The position numbers and the translations under genes were made by a program. Under the pieces are notes generated by a model. That model made no database searches and had not been told where the DNA came from. It saw nothing but the letters and a program-made list of their open reading frames with translations. From an uncultured Pelagibacteraceae bacterium (lineage in GTDB: Bacteria; Pseudomonadota; Alphaproteobacteria; Pelagibacterales; Pelagibacteraceae), in NCBI GenBank assembly GCA_902622545.1, contig CACNQD010000001.1, forward strand, positions 124,001 through 188,000: 64,000 nt of DNA, given 5' to 3'. Shown one piece after another: positions 1 through 10,445 of this stretch (its first letter is position 1; every line of letters starts with the position of its first letter).

Positions 1-672
1 TAAATTAGCAAATTTTTTTCCATTTTCAGTTGGCACCATTTTATCAAGTGCTCCAAAAATAAGGATTGTTGGACACTCAATACTTGTCGATGCATCTTTT
101 CCGTTTTTATAATTATTACAAGCTTTAAGATCTACAGATAAAATTTCCTTAACTTCTCTTGATGAGTTGATAATTTTTTCTACCGGGTTTCCGCCAATAA
201 ATTTTTTTGATCCCTCGTAACCCCATTTCATCATCAGATGAACTGCTTTTTTATCGCCAGACTCTGCTAAATCAATCAAATCTTGATTGACTGGCATTTT
301 ATAAGACCCAGCCAACAATACTAATTTAGAAATATGTTTTTTATATTTTGAACCATATTCTATCGCCTCAAGGCACCCTTGCGAATGACCAATTATTGAT
401 ACTTTTTCAACATTTATTTCATTTCTTACATTTTCTAACCAGTCTGCAATTTTTTCTATGCTCGTTAGACATGGGCCATCTGATTTTCCATGGCCAGGTA
501 AATCGATTGCTAAAATATTAAAATTTTTGTTTGACAAATACTGTTCGGTTAATGACCAAACAATATGCGTTAACCCACTACCATGAAGCAAAAAAATTGT
601 TTCTTTATTTTTGTCAAAATCTTTACCTGCATCGGAGGCAAAGACCTGCTTATTATCTACTTTAAGAATCAA
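1..672 (-). CDS. alpha/beta hydrolase, partial (C-terminus beyond window start)
   Basis: Reverse-strand reading from TTG at 670-672 gives LILKVDNKQVFASDAGKDFDKNKETIFLLHGSGLTHIVWSL...NILAIDLPGHGKSDGPC..., with an HG oxyanion motif and GHS-like nucleophile region. Open to the window edge. Confidence 0.8.
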   Translation of the reverse strand, partial: MILKVDNKQVFASDAGKDFDKNKETIFLLHGSGLTHIVWSLTEQYLSNKNFNILAIDLPGHGKSDGPCLTSIEKIADWLENVRNEINVEKVSIIGHSQGCLEAIEYGSKYKKHISKLVLLAGSYKMPVNQDLIDLAESGDKKAVHLMMKWGYEGSKKFIGGNPVEKIINSSREVKEILSVDLKACNNYKNGKDASTSIECPTILIFGALDKMVPTENGKKFANL

Positions 673-2297
673 GTAAGTTCCTTGGCTTTTTTTCTTAGCT
701 CAAATTTTTGAATTTTTCCTGTTGAAGTTTTTGGTAATTCACAAAATGCTACTTTTTTTGGTATTTTAAAACCAGCTAGAGTCTCTCTACAAAAATCAAT
801 TAATTCTTTTTCTGATACATCTTTATCTTGCACTTTCTCAATAAATGCACAAGGAACCTCTCCCCATTTTTCATCCGGTTTTGCAACTACTGCAGCTATC
901 GAAACAGATGGATGTTTTGCTAAGGTATTTTCAATTTCTATAGATGAAATATTTTCTCCTCCTGAAATAATTATATCCTTAGATCTATCTTTAATTTTAA
1001 TATATCCATCAGGATTAACTACAGCCAAATCCCCAGAGTGAAACCAACCATGTGACATTGCTTTATCTGTTGCATCTTTATCTTTAAAGTAACCTTTCAT
1101 AACTACGTTACCTTTAATCATTATCTCACCAATGGTTTTTGCATCTTTAGGAACAGGTTTCATAGACTCGGGGTCCATTACCATTACATCCTCTGTATTA
1201 GGATATCTAACACCTTGTCTTGCTTTAATCTCATTTTTCTTGTCTTCATCAAAAGAATTCCAATTCTCATTCCATGCACATTGTAAAATATGTCCGTATG
1301 TTTCTGTTAGTCCATAAACATGCATTACTTCAAAACCAAGTGATTCCATTTTTTTAAATATAATACTTGGTGGTGGTGCCCCAGCTGTAAGAACATAAAC
1401 CTTATGTGTAAGTTTTTTTCTATCACTTTCTGATGCACCAGTTATCATATTTAATACTATTGGTGCTCCACCAAAATGTGTAATTTCATGCTTAATAATT
1501 AACTCAAAGATTTTTTTTATATCAATGGCTCTTAAACAAATTGTTCTGCCGTTTAGCATCGGGATTGTCCAGGGATATCCCCAACCATTACAGTGAAACA
1601 TTGGTACGACTGTTAAAAAATTTAATCTATTTGGCATGTTCCATGCAATTGCACTTCCTGTAGACATTAAATAAGAACCTCTATGATGATACACAACTCC
1701 TTTTGGATTTCCTGTCGTGCCTGAAGTATAACTTAAAGATATTGCTTGCCATTCATCTTTTGGTCTCTTCCAGATGAATGTTTCATCACCAGTATTCAGG
1801 AATTCTTCATATTCTTTTTCGCCAATTTTTTTTAATAAAGATTGGTCAGCAAATTTATCATGAATATCAATTATTAAAGGTTTATTTTTGGATAATTCCA
1901 ATGCTTTTTTTAAAACTGAATGTAGTTGTCGATCAACAATTAATACTTTTGCTTCGCTATGATCAATAATATATGCAACTGTCTTAGCATCTAATCTTGT
2001 GTTTATAGTATTTAGAACTGCTCCAGTCATTGGTACAGAATAATGTGCCTCAAAAATTTCAGGTGTATTAAAAGCCATGACTGAAACTGTATCCCCCTCC
2101 TTAATACCAATTTTTTCAAGTGCACTCGCAAATTTGATGCATCTCTTATAAATTTGTTCCCAGGTGTAAGACCTATCTTCATAAATTAAAGCTTCATAAT
2201 CTGGATAGATATCTTTTGCTCTTTCGAGGAAACTTAATGGAGTTAATGGAACAAAATTTGCGTTATTTTTGTCTAAGTTATTATCGTAATGACTCAT
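669..2297 (-). CDS. AMP-dependent acyl-CoA synthetase/ligase (possibly DmdB-like methylmercaptopropionate-CoA ligase)
   Basis: AMP-binding motif SYTSGTTGNPKGVVYHHRG and C-terminal PKTSTGKIQKFELR; paired with an acyl-CoA dehydrogenase. Confidence 0.9.
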   Translation of the reverse strand: MSHYDNNLDKNNANFVPLTPLSFLERAKDIYPDYEALIYEDRSYTWEQIYKRCIKFASALEKIGIKEGDTVSVMAFNTPEIFEAHYSVPMTGAVLNTINTRLDAKTVAYIIDHSEAKVLIVDRQLHSVLKKALELSKNKPLIIDIHDKFADQSLLKKIGEKEYEEFLNTGDETFIWKRPKDEWQAISLSYTSGTTGNPKGVVYHHRGSYLMSTGSAIAWNMPNRLNFLTVVPMFHCNGWGYPWTIPMLNGRTICLRAIDIKKIFELIIKHEITHFGGAPIVLNMITGASESDRKKLTHKVYVLTAGAPPPSIIFKKMESLGFEVMHVYGLTETYGHILQCAWNENWNSFDEDKKNEIKARQGVRYPNTEDVMVMDPESMKPVPKDAKTIGEIMIKGNVVMKGYFKDKDATDKAMSHGWFHSGDLAVVNPDGYIKIKDRSKDIIISGGENISSIEIENTLAKHPSVSIAAVVAKPDEKWGEVPCAFIEKVQDKDVSEKELIDFCRETLAGFKIPKKVAFCELPKTSTGKIQKFELRKKAKELT

Positions 2298-2298
2298 T

Positions 2299-4065
2299 TC
2301 AGTTAAAATTAAAATTCATAATATTTGAACTTCCTGAAATAGCAGATTTATAGTGTTGTTCAGCCCTAGGTAATACTTTTTCAAAATAAAATTTAGCAGT
2401 ATTTATTTTGTCATCATAGAATTTCTTATTTTCTTCGTAATCTTTAAAACTTACTTGAAGTGTTTTAATCCAAGCAAAGGCCAAAGAAATATAACCAAGT
2501 GTTTTCAAATAATCATTTGCTGCTGCGCTTACATCATCTCTATTAGTCTCAGATCTATCAATTGTCCATTCACTGAATTTTTTAAGGATTTCTAGATAAT
2601 TATTAAATTCTTTAACAAACGGTTTAATTTTTTCGTTATTTGAATTAGTTTCAGATTTAATAAGATCTAAGAATTTATTAATTATGTTTCCATTTTTATT
2701 TGATAATTTTCTAAAAACTAAATCAGCAGCCTGCACTGAATTGGTCCCTTCGTAAATAGGTGTTATTCTATTATCTCTGTATAATTGCTCTATACCTTGA
2801 TCTTTTGTATACCCGTATCCTCCATATATTTGCATTGCATCACTAGTAATTTCCATACCTAAATCTGAAAATAAAGATTTTACAACTGGTGTCATTAATG
2901 AAACCATATCTGAAGCATCTTGTTTAATTTTCTGATCACTATGATTCAAGCTAACTTCAGTTTGTTGTGACAACCAAAAACACAATGCTCTTTCTCCCTC
3001 AATTATTGATTTCATGTTTAATAATGATTTTCTTATATCTGCATGTTCAATAATTAAATCTGCATTTCCATTTTGAGATTTGTTATTATTGCTTTTACCT
3101 TGTTTTCTCTCTTTAGCATAACTTAATGAATTCTGGTAAGCGATTTCTGAAATCCCTAAACCTTGAATTCCAACGACAATTCTCTCTAGGTTCATCATAG
3201 TAAACATTTGACTTAATCCTTTATTTTTAGGACCAATCATAAATCCAGTTGCGTCATCAAAATTTAAAACACAAGTTGCTGAACCTTTGATGCCCATTTT
3301 TGTTTCTATAGATCCTGTTGAAATTCCATTTCTTGCACCAATTGTTCCATCATTTTTTACAACAAATTTTGGAACTAAAAATAAACTTATTCCTTTAGTT
3401 CCTTTAGGTGAGTCTGTTGCTCTCGCAATTACTAAATGGATTATATTTTCAGTAAGATCATGGTCTCCAGATGTAATAAATATTTTTTGACCTGTAATTT
3501 TATAAGTTCCATCTTGTTGTTCTACTGCTTTTGTTTTTAATAAACCTAAATCTGTTCCACAGACTGGCTCTGTTAAACACATTGTACCACTCCATTTACC
3601 CTCAACCATTTTGGGAAGATATTTATCTTTAATTTCATCTGAGGCGTGATGATGAATACAGTTATAAGCACCGAGAGTTAATTCACTATAAAGTTTAAAC
3701 GCCAAACTAGCAGATGATATCATCTCATCAAAAAAAGCACTAACAGTTCTAGGCATTCCCTGTCCACCATATTTTGGATCGCAGGATAATGAAGTCCATC
3801 CATCCTCGATATATTTTTGATAAACTTCTTTATATCCAGGCGGTGTTCTTACTACGCCATTTTCTAGAACTGCAGGATTATCGTCTCCAGCTTTTGCAAG
3901 TGGTAAAATTAAATTTTCATTTATTTTTGCTGCTTCTTCTAAAATGTTTTTAACGAGATCTGGACTGACTTCTTTATACTTTTCTAAGTCATTATAATTT
4001 TTATTGTCTCTTAATTTCTCAAAAAGAAACATCATATCTTCAACAGGTGCTGTATAAGTTGTCAT
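2299..4065 (-). CDS. acyl-CoA dehydrogenase, ~590-aa class (DmdC/AidB-like)
   Basis: Motifs MCLTEPVCGTDLG, ITSGDHD, QIYGGYGYTKDQGIEQLYRDNRITPIYEGTNSVQA. Confidence 0.9.
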   Translation of the reverse strand: MTTYTAPVEDMMFLFEKLRDNKNYNDLEKYKEVSPDLVKNILEEAAKINENLILPLAKAGDDNPAVLENGVVRTPPGYKEVYQKYIEDGWTSLSCDPKYGGQGMPRTVSAFFDEMISSASLAFKLYSELTLGAYNCIHHHASDEIKDKYLPKMVEGKWSGTMCLTEPVCGTDLGLLKTKAVEQQDGTYKITGQKIFITSGDHDLTENIIHLVIARATDSPKGTKGISLFLVPKFVVKNDGTIGARNGISTGSIETKMGIKGSATCVLNFDDATGFMIGPKNKGLSQMFTMMNLERIVVGIQGLGISEIAYQNSLSYAKERKQGKSNNNKSQNGNADLIIEHADIRKSLLNMKSIIEGERALCFWLSQQTEVSLNHSDQKIKQDASDMVSLMTPVVKSLFSDLGMEITSDAMQIYGGYGYTKDQGIEQLYRDNRITPIYEGTNSVQAADLVFRKLSNKNGNIINKFLDLIKSETNSNNEKIKPFVKEFNNYLEILKKFSEWTIDRSETNRDDVSAAANDYLKTLGYISLAFAWIKTLQVSFKDYEENKKFYDDKINTAKFYFEKVLPRAEQHYKSAISGSSNIMNFNFN

Positions 4066-4098
4066 TTTTTTTACTATACTTAAATTAAGATAATTTAA

Positions 4099-5208
4099 TT
4101 ATTTTTGCAAACACGCAATAATCGCATCCCCCATCATAGAGGTGGAAACTTCTTTTTTTCCTTTAGAAACAATGTCTTTTGTCCTTAATCCATCGTCTAA
4201 AACTTTCTGAACTGCATTGTCCAATTCAGTGGACTCTTTATCTAAGTTTAAAGAATATTTTAAAGCCATTGAAAAACTTAAAATTGTTGCAATTGGATTA
4301 GCAATACCTCTGCCTGCGATATCTGGAGCAGAACCATGCACAGGTTCATACATTGATCTTAAATTTCCATCTTTATCTTTTGCACCAAGTGAGGCTGAAG
4401 GTAGTAATCCTAATGAACCTGTAAGCATTGCTGCTTCATCAGAAAGTATATCTCCAAACAAATTATCAGTTACTATTACATCGAATTGTTTTGGATTTCT
4501 TAATAACTGCATAGCACAGTTATCCGCAAGCATGTGTTCTAAATTTACGTCTTTATAGTCTTTTTTGTGAAGAGTTGTTACCTCCTCTTTCCACAGTTGA
4601 CCAGCTTCCATAACATTTGATTTTTCACAAGAAGTAACTTTATTATTTCTTTTTTTGGCTAATTCAAAAGCAACTCTTGCAACTCTTTCAATTTCTTTGG
4701 ATGTATATGTATGAGTATTAATTCCTTTTCTTTCTCCATTATCGATGGGCTTTATACCTCTTGGTTCACCAAAATAAATTCCTCCAGTCAATTCCCTTAC
4801 AATCATTATATCAAGTCCTGATACTATTTCGGGTTTTAAACTAGAAGCCTCAACTAACTGTTTAAAACAAATAGCAGGTCTTAAATTTGCAAAAAGTTTA
4901 AGTTCTTTTCTTAATTTTAGTAATGCTCTTTCTGGTTTTTTAGAAAAATCTAAGTTATCCCATTTAGGGCCTCCTACAGCGCCTAAAATTACTGCTTCAC
5001 ATTCTAAGGCTTTAAAAAATACTTCGTCGGTAATGGGAGTTTTAAATTTATCATACGCAGCCCCACCTACTAAATCTTGATCTACTTCGAAATCAAGCGA
5101 TCTATTTTTATTAAACCATTCAATTATTTTTTTTACCTCTTTGATTACTTCAGGACCAATACCATCCCCAGGTAAAAGTAAAATTTTTCTTTTTTTTACT
5201 TTAATCAT
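4099..5208 (-). CDS. leuB: 3-isopropylmalate dehydrogenase
   Basis: [78 protein letters not shown]. Confidence 0.97.
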   Translation of the reverse strand: MIKVKKRKILLLPGDGIGPEVIKEVKKIIEWFNKNRSLDFEVDQDLVGGAAYDKFKTPITDEVFFKALECEAVILGAVGGPKWDNLDFSKKPERALLKLRKELKLFANLRPAICFKQLVEASSLKPEIVSGLDIMIVRELTGGIYFGEPRGIKPIDNGERKGINTHTYTSKEIERVARVAFELAKKRNNKVTSCEKSNVMEAGQLWKEEVTTLHKKDYKDVNLEHMLADNCAMQLLRNPKQFDVIVTDNLFGDILSDEAAMLTGSLGLLPSASLGAKDKDGNLRSMYEPVHGSAPDIAGRGIANPIATILSFSMALKYSLNLDKESTELDNAVQKVLDDGLRTKDIVSKGKKEVSTSMMGDAIIACLQK

Positions 5209-5806
5209 TAAAAATCCAAGGCTTCGATGACTTTATTTTGCTTTCATAAGCTGAAATCTTTGAAGACTGGGCTAACGAAAGAGAGATATCATCTAAACCT
5301 TCTAGAAGGCATTTTTTTTTAAATTCATCAATTTCAAACTTAATTTCATTATTCCCAAATTTTATAGACTGGTCCTCCAAGTTTATAGATATTTCTTCTT
5401 TCCTTGTAGAATATTCAGATAATTCTTTTATTACTTCCTCTTTGATAGTTATTGGTAAGATGCCATTTTTGAAACAATTATTGTAAAATATATCTGCATA
5501 ACTAGAACTTATTACACAAGTAATACCAAAGTCTAAAAGTGCCCAAGGTGCATGTTCTCTCGATGAGCCACATCCAAAATTTTTACCAGTGATTAATATT
5601 TTTGATTGATTGTAAGGTTCATTATTTAGAACAAAGTCAGAAATTTCTTTACCTTCATCATCATATCTCATCTCGAAAAAAAGATTTTTTCCTAAACCTG
5701 TCCTTTTAATAGTTTTTAAAAATTGTTTAGGAATTATCATATCCGTATCGATATTAACTATTGGTATGTATGCAGGAATGCTTTTTAATTTATTAAACTT
5801 TTTCAT
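5201..5806 (-). CDS. leuD: 3-isopropylmalate dehydratase small subunit
   Basis: [33 protein letters not shown]; adjacent to leuC and leuB. Confidence 0.97.
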   Translation of the reverse strand: MKKFNKLKSIPAYIPIVNIDTDMIIPKQFLKTIKRTGLGKNLFFEMRYDDEGKEISDFVLNNEPYNQSKILITGKNFGCGSSREHAPWALLDFGITCVISSSYADIFYNNCFKNGILPITIKEEVIKELSEYSTRKEEISINLEDQSIKFGNNEIKFEIDEFKKKCLLEGLDDISLSLAQSSKISAYESKIKSSKPWIFND

Positions 5807-7209
5807 TAATGTTTATACTTTCTTACATCATCAAAATTTCCAGAAATTGCTGCAGCTGCTGCCATAGCTGGGCTAACTAAATGTGTTCTACCACCTCTAC
5901 CCTGTCTACCCTCAAAATTTCTGTTAGATGTCGATGCGCATCTTTCCTCTGGTTTAAGTTTATCAGCATTCATTGCTAAACACATGGAACATCCCGGTTC
6001 TCTCCACTCAAATCCAGAATTTAAAAATATTTTATCTAAACCCTCTTGTTCAGCTTGTTCTTTTACTAACCCTGATCCTGGAACGACCATGGCTTTTACA
6101 TGAGATGCAATTTTCTTATCCTTTAGAATTTTTGCAGCATCTCTTAAATCTTCAATTCTACCATTTGTACAGCTACCTATGAAAACTTTGTCAATTTTTA
6201 TATCTTTAATTAATGTATTTGGTTTAAGACCCATATATTTTAAAGATCTTTCAATCGAGTTTCTTCTGTCATTATCTTTTTCATCAGACGGATTAGGGAC
6301 TTTTCCATCTATTGTAATAACATCTTGTGGTGATGTACCCCAAGTAACCATTGGCTGTATGTCTTCTCCTTTAAGTGTAACTTCTTTATCAAAATTAGCG
6401 TTATTATCTGAATTAAGTTTACTCCAATATTCAACAGCTTTATCCCAGATTTCATTTTTTGGTGCCATCGGTTTACCTTTTAAATATTTAAATATCTTCT
6501 CGTCAGGAGCTATCAATCCTGCTCTTGCACCGCCTTCGATTGTCATGTTGCAAATTGTCATTCTATTTTCCACTGTCAATGATGAGATAACATCTCCAGC
6601 ATATTCAATGACATAACCTGTACCGCCAGCAGTTCCAATTTTTCCTATTATTTGTAAAATTACATCTTTAGATGTTACTCCGATTGGTAATTTACCATTA
6701 ACGCTTATTCTTAAATTTTTTGATTTTTTTTGAACTAACGTTTGGGTTGCCAATACATGCTCAACTTCTGAAGTACCTATTCCAAAAGCTAATGCGCCAA
6801 AAGCTCCATGGGTTGCTGTGTGACTATCTCCACAAACAATTATGTTCCCAGGCTGTGTAAATCCTTGCTCTGGCCCAATAATATGTACTATACCCTGTCT
6901 TTTGTCAGACATTCCAAAAAGTTTAATTCCAAACTCCTTACAATTCCTACCTAGTGTATCAACTTGGATTTTAGACTCCTCATCTGCAATACCTTTAGAT
7001 CTATCTGTAGTTGGAACATTATGATCTGCAACAGCAAGTGTTAATTCGGGATTTCTAACTTTCCTGTTAGAATTTCTTAAACCTTCAAAAGCTTGGGGAC
7101 TAGTAACCTCATGTATTAAATGTCTATCGACAAATAACAGAGATGTACCATCTTCTTGCTGATGTACTAAATGTTCTTCCCAGATTTTATCGTATAAAGT
7201 TTTTGACAT
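5806..7209 (-). CDS. leuC: 3-isopropylmalate dehydratase large subunit
   Basis: Aconitase-family motifs [57 protein letters not shown]. Confidence 0.97.
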   Translation of the reverse strand: MSKTLYDKIWEEHLVHQQEDGTSLLFVDRHLIHEVTSPQAFEGLRNSNRKVRNPELTLAVADHNVPTTDRSKGIADEESKIQVDTLGRNCKEFGIKLFGMSDKRQGIVHIIGPEQGFTQPGNIIVCGDSHTATHGAFGALAFGIGTSEVEHVLATQTLVQKKSKNLRISVNGKLPIGVTSKDVILQIIGKIGTAGGTGYVIEYAGDVISSLTVENRMTICNMTIEGGARAGLIAPDEKIFKYLKGKPMAPKNEIWDKAVEYWSKLNSDNNANFDKEVTLKGEDIQPMVTWGTSPQDVITIDGKVPNPSDEKDNDRRNSIERSLKYMGLKPNTLIKDIKIDKVFIGSCTNGRIEDLRDAAKILKDKKIASHVKAMVVPGSGLVKEQAEQEGLDKIFLNSGFEWREPGCSMCLAMNADKLKPEERCASTSNRNFEGRQGRGGRTHLVSPAMAAAAAISGNFDDVRKYKH

Positions 7210-7225
7210 TTAAAAAAGTTTAATT

Positions 7226-7765
7226 TTATTTAGCCTTTTTAGTGCTATCTTCTTTAAGACTCTCATCTTTTTTTAAAGACGGAGATTTATCATCCTCAGG
7301 AGTTTCTACTTTATCATCTTTTGTTGTCTGTTTAACAACATTTTCCTCTGTTACTCCCTCAGGTTTTGTCTCTATATCAATACCGATTTTCTTTTTAATT
7401 TTTTCAGCAATTTTTGCTGATTTCCCTGTTCTGTCTCTTAAGTAGTATAATTTAGCTCTTCTTACTTTTCCAGATCTTATGACTTTAATAGTATCAACAA
7501 TTGGACTAAAGAGTGCAAATGTTCTTTCAACTCCTTCGCCAAATGATATTTTTCTTACGGTAAATGAAGAGTTAATGTCTCTATTTTTTTTTGCTATACA
7601 AACGCCCTCAAAATATTGAATTCTTTCTCTCTTTCCTTCTGTAATTCTAACACCAACTTTAATAATATCTCCAGGAAAGAAATCTGGTAATTTTTTTTCT
7701 GCTGAGATTTTCTTTACGTTCTCTCTATTTATTTCTTCAATATTTTTCATTTGTATGTTTATCAA
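7226..7765 (-). CDS. rplS: 50S ribosomal protein L19 with charged C-terminal tail
   Basis: [34 protein letters not shown]...[23 protein letters not shown] core, then an Asp/Glu/Lys-rich tail. Confidence 0.96.
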   Translation of the reverse strand: MINIQMKNIEEINRENVKKISAEKKLPDFFPGDIIKVGVRITEGKRERIQYFEGVCIAKKNRDINSSFTVRKISFGEGVERTFALFSPIVDTIKVIRSGKVRRAKLYYLRDRTGKSAKIAEKIKKKIGIDIETKPEGVTEENVVKQTTKDDKVETPEDDKSPSLKKDESLKEDSTKKAK

Positions 7766-7766
7766 T

Positions 7767-8453
7767 TTAATTCTTTTTATATTTTTGCCACAAGTCTGGT
7801 CTTCGGTGGCGTGTTATAGCCTCTGATTGAGATAAACGCCAGTCTTTAATTTTGCTATGATCTCCTGATAAAAGCACCTCAGGAACTGGTGTTTTTTCCC
7901 ATATTTGTGGTTTTGTATACTGAGGATACTCCAATAAACCATTTTCAAAACTTTCGTCTTTGTACGAATTTTCATTTCCTAGAACACCCGGCACAAGTCT
8001 TAATATGCTATCCAAAATTACGTATGCAGCTGTCTCACCACCTGACAAAATGTAGTCCCCAATACTTATCTCTTCAATACCTCTAGACTCTATGACTCTT
8101 TGGTCAATTCCTTCAAAATGACCACAAAGAATATTTATTTTTTTTTCGTTCAAAAATTTTTTTGCTTTATTTTGGTCAAAAGTCTTTCCTTTAGGTGTTA
8201 AATAAATAATTTTTTCATTTTTTTTTAAATTTTGATCTAGTGCTTTTGCAACTACATCAGGTTTTAAAACCATTCCTTCACCACCTCCGTATGGAGTATC
8301 ATCTACTGTTTTATGCTTATCCTTTGCGTAGTCTCTAATATTGATTACATCCAACTTCCACAAACTTTTCTCAATTGCTCTTCCATAGATACCTTTGCTT
8401 AGAATTCCTGGAAAAAAGTCTGGATATAAAGTGAATATTTTTACTTGAAACAT
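7767..8453 (-). CDS. trmD: tRNA (guanine-N1)-methyltransferase
   Basis: [68 protein letters not shown]. Confidence 0.97.
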   Translation of the reverse strand: MFQVKIFTLYPDFFPGILSKGIYGRAIEKSLWKLDVINIRDYAKDKHKTVDDTPYGGGEGMVLKPDVVAKALDQNLKKNEKIIYLTPKGKTFDQNKAKKFLNEKKINILCGHFEGIDQRVIESRGIEEISIGDYILSGGETAAYVILDSILRLVPGVLGNENSYKDESFENGLLEYPQYTKPQIWEKTPVPEVLLSGDHSKIKDWRLSQSEAITRHRRPDLWQKYKKN

Positions 8454-8914
8454 TATTTTTTATTTTCCTCTGCCTTTGGAGCATCTTTTGGAGCATCAGC
8501 TTTTTTCTCTTCTGCCTTTGGAGCATCTTTTGGAGCTTCAGCTTTTTTCTCTTCTGCCTTTGGAGCATCAGCTTTTTTATCCTCTTTTTTTTCAGCACCT
8601 GCGTCTTGTTTTTTTCTATCTTTTTTTGGAATAGCCTTGTTGGGATTATTACCAGCTGCAGGCATTTCAATTAATTTATTCTCCCCTAAAATTCTTGCAA
8701 CTCTAGTAGTTGGTTTTGCTCCTTGACTTAACCAATATTTAATTCTCTCGGATTCAAGACCTACTCTATCTTTTTTGTCTTTTGGTAACAGTGGATTGAA
8801 ATATCCTAGTTTTTCTATAAATCTTCCATCTCTTGGAAATCTGCTGTCTGCTACAACTATCTTATATACTGGTCTTTTTTTTGTACCGCCCATTGATAAT
8901 CTAAGTTTTAACAT
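8453..8914 (-). CDS. rpsP: 30S ribosomal protein S16 with repetitive C-terminal tail
   Basis: [42 protein letters not shown] core; Lys/Ala/Glu/Pro repeat tail. Confidence 0.95.
   Translation of the reverse strand: MLKLRLSMGGTKKRPVYKIVVADSRFPRDGRFIEKLGYFNPLLPKDKKDRVGLESERIKYWLSQGAKPTTRVARILGENKLIEMPAAGNNPNKAIPKKDRKKQDAGAEKKEDKKADAPKAEEKKAEAPKDAPKAEEKKADAPKDAPKAEENKK
8466..8583 (-). repeat. in-frame tandem repeat, ~42-bp (14-aa) period, within the rpsP tail
   Basis: The string tgcctttggagcatc recurs at about 8471, 8513 and 8555 (42-bp spacing). Encodes APKAEEKKA(E/D)APKD-type units. Confidence 0.8.
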
Positions 8915-8927
8915 TTTTTCTCCTTTA

Positions 8928-10286
8928 TTATTTTAATTGATTGAAGAGTTCTGGTGGCAATCCTTTATCCATTAACCCTTTTGTGTTTCCTTTTGACATT
9001 TTTTTCATCATGTCAGACATCATTTTAAATTGTTTTAACAATTTATTGATAGTGGCAATATCTGTACCAGAGCCATTAGCAATTCTTTTTTTTCTTGATC
9101 CATTTATTATTTTAGGATTATCTCTTTCTTGTTTTGTCATTGACAATATTACTGCCTCATTTTGAGTTATAATTTTTTCATCAACTCCTGCTTGATCCAT
9201 TTGTGATTTTAATTTTGAGACACCTGGTAAAAAAGACATTACTCCCTCTATACCACCCATTTTTTTCATTTGTCTTAATTGTGTTAAATAATCATCTAGT
9301 GAAAATTGTCCTTTTTTTAAAGTTTCTTCAGCTTCTTTTAATTTTTCTTCGTCGATGTCTTGTGCTGCTTTCTCAACTAGGGAAACGATATCTCCCATAC
9401 CTAAAATTCTATTTGCAATCCTGTCAGGGTGAAAAATTTCTAGATTTTCAATTTTTTCTCCTATTCCTAAAAATTTGATTGGCACATTAGCAACATGTTT
9501 CATACTAAGTGCTGCACCACCTCTTCCATCTCCATCAGCACGTGTTAAAATTATTCCTGTAAGTTTTACTGTATTTCCAAATTCCTTTGCCACATTAGCA
9601 GCTACTTGACCAGTAAGTGAATCAGCGACCAGTATTGTTTCAGTTGGTTTTATGACTTCCTCTATTTGTTTTATTTCACTCATCATCTGTAAATCGATTT
9701 GTGTTCTTCCAGCGGTATCAAAAATAATAACATCTGAGCCATTAAGGTTTGCAGCCGTTAAGGCTCTTCTGCAAATATCCGTGGGTGTTTGACCTTCTAT
9801 TATTGGCAGTGTTTGAATATTATTTTGCTCACCAAGAACTTTTAATTGGTCTTGAGCAGCAGGACGATAGATATCTAAACTTGCCATCATGATCTTTTTT
9901 TTGTTATTTTTTTCTAAAAATTTAGATAATTTTGCGGTACTAGTTGTCTTACCAGATCCTTGGAGTCCTACCATCATAATTGAAATTGGTGGATTAGATT
10001 TTAAATTAATTTCTTGATTTTTATCACCTAAGAAATTTACAAGCTCGTCATAGACAATTTTTACAACCATCTGCCCAGGAGCTGTTGATCTTAGAATTTC
10101 TTTCCCTAAAACTTTCGGTTTAACATTATTAATAAATTCTTTTGCGACGTCTAAAGAAACATCTGCTTCTAATAGAGCTTGTCTTATTAATCTTAAACCA
10201 TCATCAACCTGACCTTCATCAAGTGATGGTGATTTTTTAAATTTTTCGAGTATACCCTCGAATTTATTTGTTAAATTTTCAAACAT
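8928..10286 (-). CDS. ffh: signal recognition particle protein Ffh
   Basis: [55 protein letters not shown]-terminal M domain MTKQERDNP...KKRIANGSG. Confidence 0.97.
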   Translation of the reverse strand: MFENLTNKFEGILEKFKKSPSLDEGQVDDGLRLIRQALLEADVSLDVAKEFINNVKPKVLGKEILRSTAPGQMVVKIVYDELVNFLGDKNQEINLKSNPPISIMMVGLQGSGKTTSTAKLSKFLEKNNKKKIMMASLDIYRPAAQDQLKVLGEQNNIQTLPIIEGQTPTDICRRALTAANLNGSDVIIFDTAGRTQIDLQMMSEIKQIEEVIKPTETILVADSLTGQVAANVAKEFGNTVKLTGIILTRADGDGRGGAALSMKHVANVPIKFLGIGEKIENLEIFHPDRIANRILGMGDIVSLVEKAAQDIDEEKLKEAEETLKKGQFSLDDYLTQLRQMKKMGGIEGVMSFLPGVSKLKSQMDQAGVDEKIITQNEAVILSMTKQERDNPKIINGSRKKRIANGSGTDIATINKLLKQFKMMSDMMKKMSKGNTKGLMDKGLPPELFNQLK

Positions 10287-10289
10287 ATT

Positions 10290-10410
10290 TTAATCCAGCA
10301 GTCATCGCACCAGTGGGCGAACCCTCGCTGACTGGTGTCGATCTCTTTGTTTCCAAAGACACCGCAAAATGCTGTTTTTTTGCGGAAGTGGTGAGAAACT
10401 ATAATAGAGG
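10290..10410 (-). ncRNA. candidate structured 5' leader RNA of ffh
   Basis: Nested inverted repeats immediately upstream of ffh: caccagt(10308-10314)/actggtg(10331-10337); ggtgtc(10334-10339)/gacacc(10358-10363) with inner ctttg/caaag; ccgcaaaa(10362-10369)/ttttgcgg(10378-10385). Noticeably more GC-rich than other spacers. Confidence 0.65.
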
Positions 10411-10445
10411 TTCAAAAAGTCAATAAATAAGTTAAGTATAAATAT

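Noticed and set aside
1132-6616. Several short plus-strand ORFs opposite the acyl-CoA and leu genes
   Set aside because: All are antisense to strongly supported conserved genes and show no recognisable domains.
8371-8670. 99-aa minus-strand ORF rich in Lys/Gln
   Set aside because: Alternate-frame reading of the rpsP tandem repeat; no independent coding support.
8445-8726. Plus-strand ORF with [12 protein letters not shown] repeats
   Set aside because: Antisense shadow of the rpsP repeat tail.
10287-10420. 4.5S/SRP RNA gene next to ffh
   Set aside because: The diagnostic SRP RNA apical segment (GGAAG...AGCAGCC-type) is absent on both strands. Position and pairings fit a 5' leader better.
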